Below are positions 43,727-53,800 of a stretch of DNA of 64,000 nt, in pieces. The stretch lies in contig JAFZOJ010000078.1 in the NCBI GenBank assembly GCA_017550685.1, positions 62,001-126,000 of the forward strand, read 5' to 3'. Within the stretch, counting starts at the first letter, position 1, and each line of letters starts with the position of its first letter. The position numbers were made by a program, and so were the translations under genes. The stretch is from Treponema sp. Lineage in GTDB: Bacteria; Spirochaetota; Spirochaetia; Treponematales; Treponemataceae. Below the pieces are notes generated by a model, which was given only the letters and a program-made list of their open reading frames with translations, ran no database searches and had not been told where the DNA came from.

Positions 43727-46700
43727 ATGAGTTTCAAACCGGTTGATCCAAAAGTTGATTTTCCTAAACAGGAAGAAGAAGTATTAAAATTCTGGCAGGA
43801 TAACGACATATTCAAAAAATCCGTAAGCCAGAGAGTAGGAGCAGAGGACTTTGTTTTTTATGATGGCCCTCCGTTTGCTACAGGACTCCCACACTTTGGA
43901 CATTTCATTCCATCAACAATTAAAGATATTATTCCACGCTACCAGACAATGAAGGGCAAGAGAGTAGAACGCCGCTTTGGATGGGACTGCCATGGACTTC
44001 CTATCGAAAACTTAATCGAAAAAGAACTTGAAATAAACTCAAAGCACGAAATTGAAGCTATGGGTATAGATAAGTTTAACGAAGCCTGCCGAGCATCGGT
44101 TCTTCGTTATACAGCAGAATGGCGTCAGACAATCACCCGTATGGGACGCTGGGTAGATTTTGACAACGACTACAAGACAATGAATCCTGAATACATGGAA
44201 TCAATCTGGTGGGTTGCCAAATCACTTTGGGACAAGGGACTTTTCTACGAAGGAAAATATATTCTTCCATACTGTCCTCGCTGTTCTACAGTTTTGTCTA
44301 CACACGAGCTTGCACAGGGCTACAAGGATGTTCAGGATCAGACAGTAACCGTACGCTTTAAGGTTACCAAGGCACCGGACGGTGTAAATGACCCTGACAT
44401 GGCAAACGGAAAAACTTACTTCCTTGCCTGGACAACAACTCCATGGACATTGCCTTCAAACCTTGGTCTTTGTATGGGACCGGACATTGACTACGTAAAG
44501 ATTCTTGATAAAGAAAGCGGTGACTACTACATCTTTGCAGAAGCACGCCTGAGCGCTTACTACAAAAACGAAACAGACTACGAAATCATCTACCGTCACA
44601 AGGGTAGCGAATTTGTAGGTGCAGAATATGAGCCATTGTTCCCATATTTTGCTCAGCTTAAGGACGCAAAGGTTTGCGAAGAAATGAGCGGACAGAAATG
44701 TGCCAAGGGTGCATTCCGCATGTTCAACGCACTTTATGTTTCTACAGAAGACGGTACAGGTATCGTTCATATTGCACCTGCCTTTGGTGAAGAAGACCAT
44801 AAGGTTTTTGCAGGCAGCGGTGTACCTGAGGTAGAACCAATTGATGCAGAATGTAAATTTACAAAAGAGGTTTCTGACTATCAGGGTCTTTTTGTAAAGG
44901 ATGCAGATAAAGAAATTATGAAGCGCCTTAAGGATGAGGGCAAGCTTGTTAAGCGCGATTCAATCGTTCACTCTTATCCTCACTGCTGGCGATGTGGTTC
45001 TCCATTGATTTATCGTGGAATCGGAAGCTGGTTTGTTAAGGTTGCAGATTACCATGACGTATTGCTCCGTGCTAACAGCAAAATCAACTGGCAGCCTGCC
45101 CATATCAAGGAAGGCCGCTTTGGTAAATGGCTTGCCGGTGCACGCGACTGGGCCGTAAGCCGTAACCGCTACTGGGGTAACCCTATTCCTATCTGGCGTT
45201 GTGATGACCCTGATTGTAAGCATACTCTTTGTGTTGAAAGCCGCCAGGAACTCAAGGACCTTAGCGGAACTTATCCTGATGACCTTCACAAACAGTTTGT
45301 AGATAAGATTACATTCAAATGTCCAAAGTGCGGTAAGGGTACAATGCGCCGTATTCCTGAAGTATTTGACTGCTGGTTTGAATCAGGCTCAATGCCTTAT
45401 GCACAGGTACATTATCCGTTTGAAAATAAAGAAAAGTTTGAGGCTAACTTCCCTGCAAACTTCATTTCAGAAGGACTTGACCAGACACGCGGATGGTTCT
45501 ACACACTTACAGTTTTAGCAGCACAGCTTTTTGATAAGCCTGCATTTGAAAACTGTATCGTAAACGGAATCGTACTTGCTTCGGACGGCCGCAAGATGTC
45601 TAAGTCTTTGCGCAATTACACAGACCCTGTAGAAGCAATCAACAAGTTTGGTGCAGATGCAATCCGTCTTTTCTTAATGCACTCAGCTGTTGTAAAGGCA
45701 GACGAAATCCGTTACTCAGACGAAGGTGTACGTGACGTTCTTAAGTCAATCATCATTCCTTGGTGGAACTCTTATTCCTTCTTTGTAACTTATGCAAATA
45801 TCGATAAGGCTGCTCCAACAGGACATCTGTTTGATAATAAAACTCCATCAAATCCTTTAGACGCATGGCTTTTGTCAATCACACAGAATCTTGTAAGCGA
45901 AGTAGGGGCTGCTCTTGATGCCTACGATCTTTCAGGTGCAATTGACCCAATTGTTAAGTTTATTGATGAATTGAATAACTGGTATATCCGCCGAAGCCGC
46001 CGACGTTTCTGGAAAAGCGAAAATGACAGCGACAAGGCAGAAGCCTACGAGTCACTTTATATAGCACTTAAGACTCTGTGTCAGGTTGCAGCTCCGTTTG
46101 TACCGTTCATTACAGAAGAAATGTATCAGAACCTTAAGACAAGCGAAGATGCAGAATCTGTACACCTTTGCGATTATCCAAAACCAAACAAGGCATGGAT
46201 TAACGAAGAGCTTGAGTTCAAGATGGCAACTGTTCAGAAGGCAGTTTCTATGGGACACAGCCTGCGCAATCAGTTTAATCTTAAGAACCGTCAGCCTCTT
46301 GCAAGCGTTGCTCTTGTTACACGTAATCCTGACGAAAAGCGCGTACTTGCCGAGATGGAAGATTCTATCCGCGAAGAGCTCAATGTAAAGAAGGTTGAAT
46401 TCCACGACCGCGAAGACGAGCTTGTTGAATACAAGGCAAAGGCTAACTTTAAGGTTCTGGGAAAAGAGCTTGGCGGCCTTATGAAGCAGGCAGCCGGTAT
46501 TATTGCAGAGCTTACAAGCGAACAGATTCAGTCAATCCTTGATGGTACCAAGCTTACAATTGATGTAGCAGGAACTACTGTAGAGCTTGATGCAGAAAAG
46601 GTAATTGTAGACCGCTTTGAAAAGGATGACCTTAAGGTTTTGAACGACGGAACACTTACTGTTGGACTTGACTCTAAGATTACAGACGAGCTTAAGAAGG

Positions 46701-46945
46701 AAGGTTATGTACGTGACCTTATCCGCGGTATCCAGAACCAGCGTAAGGAAAACGGCTACAACGTTACAGACCGCATCAATCTTACACTTGGTGGCGACGA
46801 CGAGCTTAAGGCAGCCTTTGAAATGTTTACCGACTTTATTGCAAACGAAACTCTTGCAAGCAAAATAAATTGGGATTCCTCTCTTAAGGGAAATCAGATT
46901 GAAGCTGATGACAAAACCTGGAGCATGAGTATTGAAAAAGCATAA
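43727..46945 (+). CDS. ileS: Isoleucyl-tRNA synthetase, eukaryote-like class (IleRS2)
   Basis: The enzyme charges tRNA-Ile with isoleucine and edits valine. From the ATG at 43727 (AAAGGA upstream) the protein has 1072 residues. The HIGH motif reads HFGH within YDGPPFATGLPHFGHFIPST, a form typical of eukaryotic and type-2 bacterial enzymes; common bacterial IleRS has YANGNIHIGHA. The editing domain, WCP-type cysteines (YCPRCST, HCWRCGSP, FKCPKCGKG) and KMSKSLRN follow, then a long helical C-terminus. Type-2 enzymes are typically insensitive to mupirocin. Confidence 0.95.
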   Translation: MSFKPVDPKVDFPKQEEEVLKFWQDNDIFKKSVSQRVGAEDFVFYDGPPFATGLPHFGHFIPSTIKDIIPRYQTMKGKRVERRFGWDCHGLPIENLIEKELEINSKHEIEAMGIDKFNEACRASVLRYTAEWRQTITRMGRWVDFDNDYKTMNPEYMESIWWVAKSLWDKGLFYEGKYILPYCPRCSTVLSTHELAQGYKDVQDQTVTVRFKVTKAPDGVNDPDMANGKTYFLAWTTTPWTLPSNLGLCMGPDIDYVKILDKESGDYYIFAEARLSAYYKNETDYEIIYRHKGSEFVGAEYEPLFPYFAQLKDAKVCEEMSGQKCAKGAFRMFNALYVSTEDGTGIVHIAPAFGEEDHKVFAGSGVPEVEPIDAECKFTKEVSDYQGLFVKDADKEIMKRLKDEGKLVKRDSIVHSYPHCWRCGSPLIYRGIGSWFVKVADYHDVLLRANSKINWQPAHIKEGRFGKWLAGARDWAVSRNRYWGNPIPIWRCDDPDCKHTLCVESRQELKDLSGTYPDDLHKQFVDKITFKCPKCGKGTMRRIPEVFDCWFESGSMPYAQVHYPFENKEKFEANFPANFISEGLDQTRGWFYTLTVLAAQLFDKPAFENCIVNGIVLASDGRKMSKSLRNYTDPVEAINKFGADAIRLFLMHSAVVKADEIRYSDEGVRDVLKSIIIPWWNSYSFFVTYANIDKAAPTGHLFDNKTPSNPLDAWLLSITQNLVSEVGAALDAYDLSGAIDPIVKFIDELNNWYIRRSRRRFWKSENDSDKAEAYESLYIALKTLCQVAAPFVPFITEEMYQNLKTSEDAESVHLCDYPKPNKAWINEELEFKMATVQKAVSMGHSLRNQFNLKNRQPLASVALVTRNPDEKRVLAEMEDSIREELNVKKVEFHDREDELVEYKAKANFKVLGKELGGLMKQAAGIIAELTSEQIQSILDGTKLTIDVAGTTVELDAEKVIVDRFEKDDLKVLNDGTLTVGLDSKITDELKKEGYVRDLIRGIQNQRKENGYNVTDRINLTLGGDDELKAAFEMFTDFIANETLASKINWDSSLKGNQIEADDKTWSMSIEKA

Positions 46946-47897
46946 TATTGCGTTGGCCATGAAGAGACATCTGTGTTCACAAAAACAAAATGTGAGTTCC
47001 CTGAGCCACCATCCGTGGTCCCTGAGCCTGTCGAAGGGCCTCCTGATGATAACACTCTTATTAATTTTCTCATGTAAGTCTGTGCCAAACCTGACAGTGG
47101 TAAAAGCACCCGACTTACTGAACAATAAAAAGAATTTTTATATTTCAATTCCATCAAATGTGGATCCTGATTTAATCAAATTCCTGATAAAGAATAATAT
47201 CGAAAATATTTCCGAATCTGATGTAAATGAAATTGTAAGCCGCATTGACCGAGCCTATGCAGGACTTAATGCAGATAATAAAAATCCAAGACTCCAGCTT
47301 GCCATTGATTCAAATATCCCTGTAAAATACATCCCGAAAATTCTTACCAAAAAGAACGGCTGGGAAGTAAAGGAATTAACAGGGCCAACCTCTCAGAACA
47401 AATACGGCATTTTTACACAGAACGATATAACTGTAGCATTTCCTTCGGACAAGCTCACCCTGCTTGGAGAAGACGTAGAAGGTATGGTTAAGCAGTATGA
47501 TGAGATTCACTCAATTCCTGCAGATGATTCAATAGGCATGTCCTTTACAAGTCTTGATGAACTTACCTACAGCTGGATTACAGAATCTTCTTCCGAAATA
47601 CGTTTTATTACAAACAAACCGGAAACCTTCCTGCTCATGCTCACAGGGCAAAAGCTTACACTGCAGCTCAATACTGTACGCGGAAGCTTTGTCTGTGACC
47701 CAAAGAATGACAATCAGTATATTCTTGATTTTGTTTTTGATTTTAGAAGTGAAAAAGCCGCAAAGGCAGGAAAGGTAATGCTTGGTTTTGCTTTCGGACT
47801 TGCCGACGGAGATGACAAAGATCTTAAAGCAACCGAAGTTAGAATTGAAGGAATTAAGCTGAGTAAGAAACAGCTGTATGATATTTTATCATTGTAG
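46932..47897 (+). CDS. Lipoprotein, unknown function, with a repeat inserted before its signal sequence
   Basis: The frame begins 14 nt before the ileS stop and encodes 321 residues. A lipobox, LLLIFS|C, lies at about residues 42-48. Residues about 20-37 ([18 protein letters not shown]) come from a palindromic repeat, which pushes the hydrophobic core unusually far from the first methionine. Translation may really start at the ATG directly after the repeat ([16 protein letters not shown]), giving a standard short lipoprotein signal. The mature part is alpha/beta with no motif I recognise. Confidence 0.7.
   Translation: MKKHNIALAMKRHLCSQKQNVSSLSHHPWSLSLSKGLLMITLLLIFSCKSVPNLTVVKAPDLLNNKKNFYISIPSNVDPDLIKFLIKNNIENISESDVNEIVSRIDRAYAGLNADNKNPRLQLAIDSNIPVKYIPKILTKKNGWEVKELTGPTSQNKYGIFTQNDITVAFPSDKLTLLGEDVEGMVKQYDEIHSIPADDSIGMSFTSLDELTYSWITESSSEIRFITNKPETFLLMLTGQKLTLQLNTVRGSFVCDPKNDNQYILDFVFDFRSEKAAKAGKVMLGFAFGLADGDDKDLKATEVRIEGIKLSKKQLYDILSL
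46996..47040 (+). repeat. CCCTTCGA-type repeat at the start of a lipoprotein gene
   Basis: GTTCCCTGAGCCACCATCCG is followed by the standard TGGTCCCTGAGCCTGTCGAA and GGGCC. It lies 64-108 nt into the lipoprotein frame, directly before the hydrophobic core codons. Confidence 0.8.
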
Positions 47898-47913
47898 AAG
47901 GAGGCATACATTT

Positions 47914-48945
47914 ATGGACAACAAAATTATTCTTAAGGCAGAAGATCTGGACGGTTATCTTACACAGGAGGATATGTCCGATTTACAGAGTCTTGAAGTA
48001 ATGTTCAAGGAAACAATGAAGTCCTTTGATCCGGTAAACGAAGACAAAATCATCGAAGGCTATGACAAGCTTGGACACGAAATGCAGAAAATCTGCTCTA
48101 AGCATCCTGCCATAAAAGTATATTCCTTTGTAACAGAGGAAGGCGCCCACGCAGAATGTTCACGCGTAATTTCAAAGCTTCGTGACATCAAAACTGACCA
48201 TCAGGAATTTATGTACTACAGCCAGCGTGCCTACGAAATGCTTTTCCGCATGGCCTATACAGACCAGCATTCAGATAAAAAAGGACATATCATCGTAAAG
48301 ACACCGGTAAACTTCCCTGTACAAAACTACGCAGTTCATAAGATTCCGGACATTGATCACAAAATCGAAAACTCTGCAATCTGTGTAATGCTCCGCGGTG
48401 CTCTTCTTCCAAGTATGATTATGTCAAAAGAAATTCAGGAGTACTCAAGCCACGGCTACAAAACTCCATTCGCACTTTTCAAAATAAGCCGCAACGACAC
48501 CAAGAACGAAGCCGACATGGAATACATCATGGATCTTAATAAATCCTTCTTTAACCTTGAACAGCTTGACGGCAAGGATCTTATTTTTGCAGACCCTATG
48601 AATGCAACCGGCGGTTCTCTTGTAACTGTTGTAAAATATCTTCAGAGCCAGGGAGTTAAGCCAAAGTCAATTGCGTTCTTCAATACAATTTCTACACTCA
48701 AAGGTTCAATCCGCGTAACCCGTGCTTTGGAAAACTGTACCTGCTATACACTTTGGATGGACCCTGTTATGAACGAAAAGGCTTACATCATGCCTGGTCT
48801 TGGAGATGCAGGTGACCGCCTGAACGGATGTGATACAAAGGATGCACCACGCAATATGATACAGCTTATTGCAGACTATGGTCACAATATTTCAGGACTT
48901 TATAAATCTCAGCTTTATGAAATTGAAAAGATTGTATTGGGCTAG
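47914..48945 (+). CDS. Uracil phosphoribosyltransferase-domain protein
   Basis: UPRT joins uracil and PRPP to give UMP. The 343-residue protein has about 130 extra N-terminal residues, then a phosphoribosyltransferase domain with the PRPP loop [19 protein letters not shown] and the uracil-binding C-terminal block [15 protein letters not shown]. The N-terminal extension is unusual compared with the 208-residue Upp and has no motif I know. The ATG at 47914 has GGAGG 9 nt upstream. Its last codons overlap the TPR lipoprotein start. Pyrimidine salvage is the likely role. Confidence 0.82.
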   Translation: MDNKIILKAEDLDGYLTQEDMSDLQSLEVMFKETMKSFDPVNEDKIIEGYDKLGHEMQKICSKHPAIKVYSFVTEEGAHAECSRVISKLRDIKTDHQEFMYYSQRAYEMLFRMAYTDQHSDKKGHIIVKTPVNFPVQNYAVHKIPDIDHKIENSAICVMLRGALLPSMIMSKEIQEYSSHGYKTPFALFKISRNDTKNEADMEYIMDLNKSFFNLEQLDGKDLIFADPMNATGGSLVTVVKYLQSQGVKPKSIAFFNTISTLKGSIRVTRALENCTCYTLWMDPVMNEKAYIMPGLGDAGDRLNGCDTKDAPRNMIQLIADYGHNISGLYKSQLYEIEKIVLG

Positions 48946-49564
48946 GGCAGGTATAAAGGCAATAGTTTGTATTGTCTTTTGTCTGTTTACAATTTCCTGT
49001 TCCTCAAATAAAATTGCTTTTCCAATTCCGGGACAAAGTGAATCTGCCAATAAAAACATTTACATTGAATACCTGAGCATTGCAGATATTTATTTTGATC
49101 TTGAAAAATATGACAAGGCCGAAACCTATTACAAGGCGGCAATGACCAACAAGGATATTTACTGGACTGCCTATTACAAGCTTGCCCGCTGTTATGTTTA
49201 TCAGTCTAAATGGGCAGAAGCACAGTCAGTGTATGAAGAAATCTTAAAACGTGATCCTGACAACAGTGCGCTCAAATCTAACATGGCTTATATTTATGCG
49301 ATGAACGGAAATACAAATCAGTCCTGCCTGCTTTATGAACAGCTTATAAATGATTTTCCTGAGCAATCTGAATATCTGGAAAACTATATCTGTGTACTGC
49401 TTGCAGCAGAAAAAAAAGAAGAGGCCGAAGCTTCCTACATCAAACTAAAAGAAAAATTCCCGGACAGCAAACGCATCCAGGAATTTGACTCGCAGTTTGT
49501 AAAGGAAGAGGAAACTCCGGCTGAAGAAGAATCAGAAGAAGAACAGATTACGACTGCTCAATAA
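48917..49564 (+). CDS. TPR-repeat lipoprotein
   Basis: The 215-residue protein has a lipobox (LFTIS|C, Cys28) after a basic start and hydrophobic core. Three to four tetratricopeptide repeats follow, for example [20 protein letters not shown], then [20 protein letters not shown] and [20 protein letters not shown]. The tail is acidic ([10 protein letters not shown]). I start at the ATG at 48917, inside the UPRT gene, because it precedes the signal sequence directly. TPR lipoproteins act as protein-interaction scaffolds; the partner is unknown. Its end overlaps the convergent 49548 gene by 17 nt. Confidence 0.82.
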   Translation: MKLKRLYWARAGIKAIVCIVFCLFTISCSSNKIAFPIPGQSESANKNIYIEYLSIADIYFDLEKYDKAETYYKAAMTNKDIYWTAYYKLARCYVYQSKWAEAQSVYEEILKRDPDNSALKSNMAYIYAMNGNTNQSCLLYEQLINDFPEQSEYLENYICVLLAAEKKEEAEASYIKLKEKFPDSKRIQEFDSQFVKEEETPAEEESEEEQITTAQ

Positions 49565-50789
49565 ACTTTCTGTATTTTACGGCATCGGCTCTAAAGCCTA
49601 CAACAGGGCAGCTTTCATCTTCCTGTGCATGAACAATTGCTTCGTCAGCTTCTCTTAAAAGTCTTTCGGCACTTACCATACGTATTCCTCTTGTAGAAAT
49701 ACCGATGAAAACCTTAGGCTTGTTATCTTGGCTAAGCTTTTTGATTTCTGCTTCAATCTTTTCTGCAAAGGCAATTGCATCATCTATGTTCATGCTTATC
49801 TTAAGGGCACAGACAGAATCTTCCTTGTATTCAAAAAGAAGATCCTTAAACTGAAACTCCATAATAAGATAGTCGCAGATTTTTTTCATAAGTTCATCTT
49901 TGCGTGTAATGCCCGAAAGCTTGATTATAAATAAGGCCAGATCAAGCTCGCTGGCAGTTGCGCGGTTCAATTCATTTTCAAGTCTTGTATTAAGATAAGA
50001 TTCCCAGCCAAGACCTGTGTCAGGAGAGAAGAGGCCTTTTTCATCAGGTACACCTTCGAGCTCTACAGGCTCAACTTCGTGTGACGGTAATTCAACAGGT
50101 TCTTTTTCTACAGCTTCTTCCTGTACAGCAGGTTCTTCAACTTCTTCTTCTACCTCTATTGAATCATCCTCAACGTCTTCTTCGCTTTCCTGAACTTCAA
50201 TATCCTGGTCTGTTACATAGTCGCCAACTTCTTCTTCATCGTATTCTTCAGCCTGGGCCTGGACAACCTTTCTAACCTTGCGGACTTTCTTTTGAGGAGC
50301 CTTGTTGTTTTGAATCATAATTACAATGATTGTTATCAAGGCTGCAATAAGAATTATAAAGAATGTAATTTTTGCATATCTGTAAATAACGGCAGGTCTG
50401 ATTGTATACATTCCGGCTTCAATAATAAGTCCGGTTTCTGCATTTCTCTTGGAATAGTTGAGCACCAGCTTAGAAGAATTAATTTTGAGTTCCTCTGATA
50501 AATCAGAAGGGTAAGAATAAACAGCGTTTCCGTTTGATTTAATCTGAATAAAAGAAAAATCTTTTGTGTCCCCGATTGCATTATTAATCTGACGGTTTAA
50601 TTCGTCAGAAGAAAGGTTTGATTTTTTAGAAGCATTGATAATTGACGTAGACATTTTTTCAAACCTTACCTGGGTTCTTAAGTCACCGTGAGTGTGTTCG
50701 TTGTAAATATTTACTCCAAAAAACGAGATTGCAAATACAAGTACAAGCGAAATAAAAACACTATAAATAATTACAAAGGTCTTTTTCAT
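49548..50789 (-). CDS. Membrane protein with degenerate GGDEF-like C-terminal domain
   Basis: The 413-residue protein has an N-terminal helix (about 5-28), an extracytoplasmic domain of about 100 residues, a second helix (about 135-160), a basic then very acidic linker (Glu-rich, 165-250), and a C-terminal domain. The latter resembles GGDEF diguanylate cyclase folds (ESYLNTRLENELNRATASEL, VFIGISTRGIRMVSAERLLR, EADEAIVHAQ) but has no GGDEF active-site motif, so it cannot make c-di-GMP by the known mechanism. It closes the acidic-protein/DUF115 operon. AAAGGATG before the start serves as ribosome-binding site. Confidence 0.75.
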   Translation of the reverse strand: MKKTFVIIYSVFISLVLVFAISFFGVNIYNEHTHGDLRTQVRFEKMSTSIINASKKSNLSSDELNRQINNAIGDTKDFSFIQIKSNGNAVYSYPSDLSEELKINSSKLVLNYSKRNAETGLIIEAGMYTIRPAVIYRYAKITFFIILIAALITIIVIMIQNNKAPQKKVRKVRKVVQAQAEEYDEEEVGDYVTDQDIEVQESEEDVEDDSIEVEEEVEEPAVQEEAVEKEPVELPSHEVEPVELEGVPDEKGLFSPDTGLGWESYLNTRLENELNRATASELDLALFIIKLSGITRKDELMKKICDYLIMEFQFKDLLFEYKEDSVCALKISMNIDDAIAFAEKIEAEIKKLSQDNKPKVFIGISTRGIRMVSAERLLREADEAIVHAQEDESCPVVGFRADAVKYRKFIEQS

Positions 50790-50800
50790 TTATTCATCCT

Positions 50801-52339
50801 TTAAAATTTTTCAAAATATTGCAGGGCTTTTTTATAATAATAATAAAACCCTTCATCTTTATTATCGTTATTTCTGCACCAGGATATTAATGGTAAAAGC
50901 GAAATATCGATATTTGTTAAGTCATTTATTGAGTCAATTTTGCGTTCAGTTTTTAATAGCTCTTTAAAGCGCTTGCAGACTGCCTGAACAATACCGCTGC
51001 AGCTTTTGCTGTCTACCTGATCAAAAGTATTCTTTGTGTTATTGTTTGCCAGCTCATAAATATCGTCTTTGTAAACATATTTGATATTCTGGCTTTGTAA
51101 AAAATCACAAAAGGAAGTTCTGTAGGACTGGAGTACGGTTGTTGTAAATCTGTTGTCGCCGCTGTTTATCAAAGGTGTCCTGAACTCAAGCGCAGAAAAG
51201 GTTTTTGTAGAATTAGAGATTCTGGAAGAAGCCGCATTATAAAGCCTGTCCAAGTAAGTTCCGCGTGCATAAGGCTTTCCGTCTACATAAGAAAAATCTG
51301 CACCCATTACAAGGATTTTTGAAAACCCGCATTTAAGCGCATAGTCTAACGCACAGATTGTAACAGTACCCGCTCCGGAATTTATATAAGGAAGCTTAAG
51401 CCCATATTCTGCCTGCAGGAAGGAACAGAAAGGATGTCCGCTTGTAAAAAAGCAGATCTGGTTTTGGCTTGCATCTATCTTTTTGACAGCCGAGCTTGAG
51501 GCACTTATATCAAAAATAAAGCGTGTCTGACTGCCACTTTTACACGAATCCGCTGAATGAATAAAATGCGTATTTGAAACATACTGTCCGTCAATTGAAA
51601 CAACTGCGTCGGGTACTAATCCATAAGAAAGTAAAATTGAATAGGCGGTGTCTGTTGCAATAAGATAATATTTATCAGGGTGTTCAAGAATAAGCTTGAT
51701 TGATTTATCAAGGGTAGGGCCTGCAGCAAAAATAACGGCAGTCTTGTCAGGCGGCACAATCATACTGCCCGGACCAATATTATTCTTTTCCATGTACAAA
51801 AGATTACTCATAATGTTATGCATCCAGAGCTTTCCAAAATGACTCTGTACCGAAAAATCTGCAGCAATAAGTGAGAGTGTTTTTTGAATTATATCTTTTA
51901 GCTGAGCCACAACCTGAGCGTTTTCCATTGCCCAGGCTTGCTGTTCAATTATTTTTATACCGCCGTAAAAGGCAGGAATATATTTTGAAAGCAGCACTCC
52001 TTCAAGCTCTTCCTTTGAACAAAGAAGAACGTTTTTATTATCCTGAAGTTTTTTAATAACATCTGACTGTTCAAGAAAACTGATGTCCTCTTTGCAGGTT
52101 TCTACTCCAATTATAAAAATGTCTTTTCGTTCGCTTGTGATTTTTTCAATAAGATGTCCGCCTGCAATTCCCAGTACAATTACAAAATGATCTTTGTCTG
52201 TTATCTGAAGCTCAAATGTTTTCTGACATTCCCGAGACGGGTTATATCTTGATTCTATAGTTTTGCCGTTTTCAAGGACAGGAATAAGGCTTCCGTTTTT
52301 TGCTTGTGTAAACTGTGAGTAAATGGATTTATCATTCAT
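50801..52339 (-). CDS. DUF115 (Maf/MptE-like) protein, second copy
   Basis: DUF115 proteins include the motility-associated factors that help glycosylate flagellins, and archaeal pterin pyrophosphokinases. The roughly 512-residue protein has the signature VIFAAGPTLDKSIKLILEHP followed by YYLIATDTAYSILLSYGLVP and DAVVSIDG, then VMGADFSYVDGKPYARGTYL. Several in-frame starts (52354, 52351, 52339) overlap the end of the upstream DUF115 gene; I list the ATG at 52339. The treponemal context with flagellar genes nearby favours a role in flagellin or surface glycosylation, which is inference. Confidence 0.8.
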   Translation of the reverse strand: MNDKSIYSQFTQAKNGSLIPVLENGKTIESRYNPSRECQKTFELQITDKDHFVIVLGIAGGHLIEKITSERKDIFIIGVETCKEDISFLEQSDVIKKLQDNKNVLLCSKEELEGVLLSKYIPAFYGGIKIIEQQAWAMENAQVVAQLKDIIQKTLSLIAADFSVQSHFGKLWMHNIMSNLLYMEKNNIGPGSMIVPPDKTAVIFAAGPTLDKSIKLILEHPDKYYLIATDTAYSILLSYGLVPDAVVSIDGQYVSNTHFIHSADSCKSGSQTRFIFDISASSSAVKKIDASQNQICFFTSGHPFCSFLQAEYGLKLPYINSGAGTVTICALDYALKCGFSKILVMGADFSYVDGKPYARGTYLDRLYNAASSRISNSTKTFSALEFRTPLINSGDNRFTTTVLQSYRTSFCDFLQSQNIKYVYKDDIYELANNNTKNTFDQVDSKSCSGIVQAVCKRFKELLKTERKIDSINDLTNIDISLLPLISWCRNNDNKDEGFYYYYKKALQYFEKF

Positions 52340-53798
52340 TTTCAAGTCCATCAATTTTTGAAATAAGTTTTTTCATTTTATCTTCAAGCCTGTTCAAAGC
52401 CTTTTGTTTTTCTTCATCACTCTGAGAGTTTTTTATGGAAATATAATCTGCCGGGAAAATCTGTTTTTTCCAGGCTTCAGTTTTAAGCTCATCTTTAATA
52501 TATTTAAAAATCTGTTTTTTATCTATAGAGCTGACTGCAGTCTGTACGCTAAAGCTTTCGGTTTTGCCCTCATCAATTTGTTTTTCAAACTGCACTGTCG
52601 AAATATCAGAAATCTTTCCAAGCTTGTTTGCAGGATTTTCAATTACCCTGAACACATTCCCAACATTTTCCTGTGATGCAAACCAGTCACGATAAATTTC
52701 AAGCGACTGTGAATTAAACTGGGAAACAAGAATACGTGTTGTAAGATTCTTTGTCCTGCAGTCATTAAGGCTGTTGTTCTTTTCAAGTTCATTCGGCTGT
52801 GTATGTGCATGACCTGTGCCGCTGCTCAAGTCCAGACCCAAAAAATAAACCCTGTTATCAGTAATTGTTTTTGCAAGAGAAAGGGCAGTACCGCTGACGG
52901 TAGCATTGCGTTCTACTAAAAAGGTTTTGCATTTGCATTTTTCGATAATCCCCGAAGAAATAAAAGAGGCATCATCATTATATTTTAAAACTGCAATCGG
53001 ATTTGTCTTAAGTATTATTTTTGGAATAAATGATTCACTTGAAACTGCAACCGGAATATCCGGATAAGAGTAAAGCTGCTTAAGATGCTGGCCCGCCCAG
53101 TAACCTCCGTCTGTGCTCAAAACAAGATCCGGTATAACCTGGTTTTTCAAAAGCACGCTAGTTGCCGAAGAAAGACAGATTATAAAAACACTATTTCTTT
53201 TTTCTTTAAGAATCTTAAGTCCAGGTTTAAGGCTTGGCCCCGATGCACAGACAACCACCGGCAGTCCGCTTTTGATTGAACTATCCACAAAGTTTTTAGC
53301 AAAGCTTACAAAATTGCAGCTGTTAATCAGCCACTTTTTTTCAAAGAATTGCCGTGTAACAATAAGTGTCTTACATTTTTCAAGAGTGTTTTTATATTCC
53401 GATATAGTCTGCAAAACCTGTTCCCTAAATAAATTTTCTGCAGGCTTCCATACAAATATCGAAGAAGATAAAAGCTTTTCTTCTCCAAAAAGATTAAGCA
53501 GAGTCTGACTCAAATTCCGGTTATAAAGAATTACATAATCCCAGCCTGACTTGTCATCCAGTTGTTCATCAATAATTCTTATGCAGACGGTAATACAGTT
53601 AAATTTTTGTTTAAGATATCCGCTGAAATAATCCAGCCCGGGCTCAATTAAAAATACAATCTCAGGTTTGATAATACACTCAAGGGAATCTACAAAACGC
53701 TGTGCTTCTTTTTGCGGTGAATAAGTTGAATGGAAGAAAACTCCATTGATTGAAAATGTACGGGAATTATCTTTTGCTACAGAATAATCTACCTGCAA
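52332..53798 (-). CDS. DUF115 (Maf/MptE-like) protein, first copy
   Basis: The 488-residue protein has the same architecture as its downstream neighbour: an N-terminal alpha/beta domain, then VVCASGPSLKPGLKILKEKR and FIICLSSATSVLLKNQVIPD followed by LVLSTDGGYW, and VYFLGLDLSSGTGHAHTQPN. The two are diverged tandem paralogues rather than recent duplicates. It starts 2 nt after the 53801 gene and overlaps the next DUF115 gene, so translation is coupled across the operon. Function as for the Maf family is inferred. Confidence 0.8.
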   Translation of the reverse strand: MQVDYSVAKDNSRTFSINGVFFHSTYSPQKEAQRFVDSLECIIKPEIVFLIEPGLDYFSGYLKQKFNCITVCIRIIDEQLDDKSGWDYVILYNRNLSQTLLNLFGEEKLLSSSIFVWKPAENLFREQVLQTISEYKNTLEKCKTLIVTRQFFEKKWLINSCNFVSFAKNFVDSSIKSGLPVVVCASGPSLKPGLKILKEKRNSVFIICLSSATSVLLKNQVIPDLVLSTDGGYWAGQHLKQLYSYPDIPVAVSSESFIPKIILKTNPIAVLKYNDDASFISSGIIEKCKCKTFLVERNATVSGTALSLAKTITDNRVYFLGLDLSSGTGHAHTQPNELEKNNSLNDCRTKNLTTRILVSQFNSQSLEIYRDWFASQENVGNVFRVIENPANKLGKISDISTVQFEKQIDEGKTESFSVQTAVSSIDKKQIFKYIKDELKTEAWKKQIFPADYISIKNSQSDEEKQKALNRLEDKMKKLISKIDGLENE

Positions 53799-53800
53799 TT

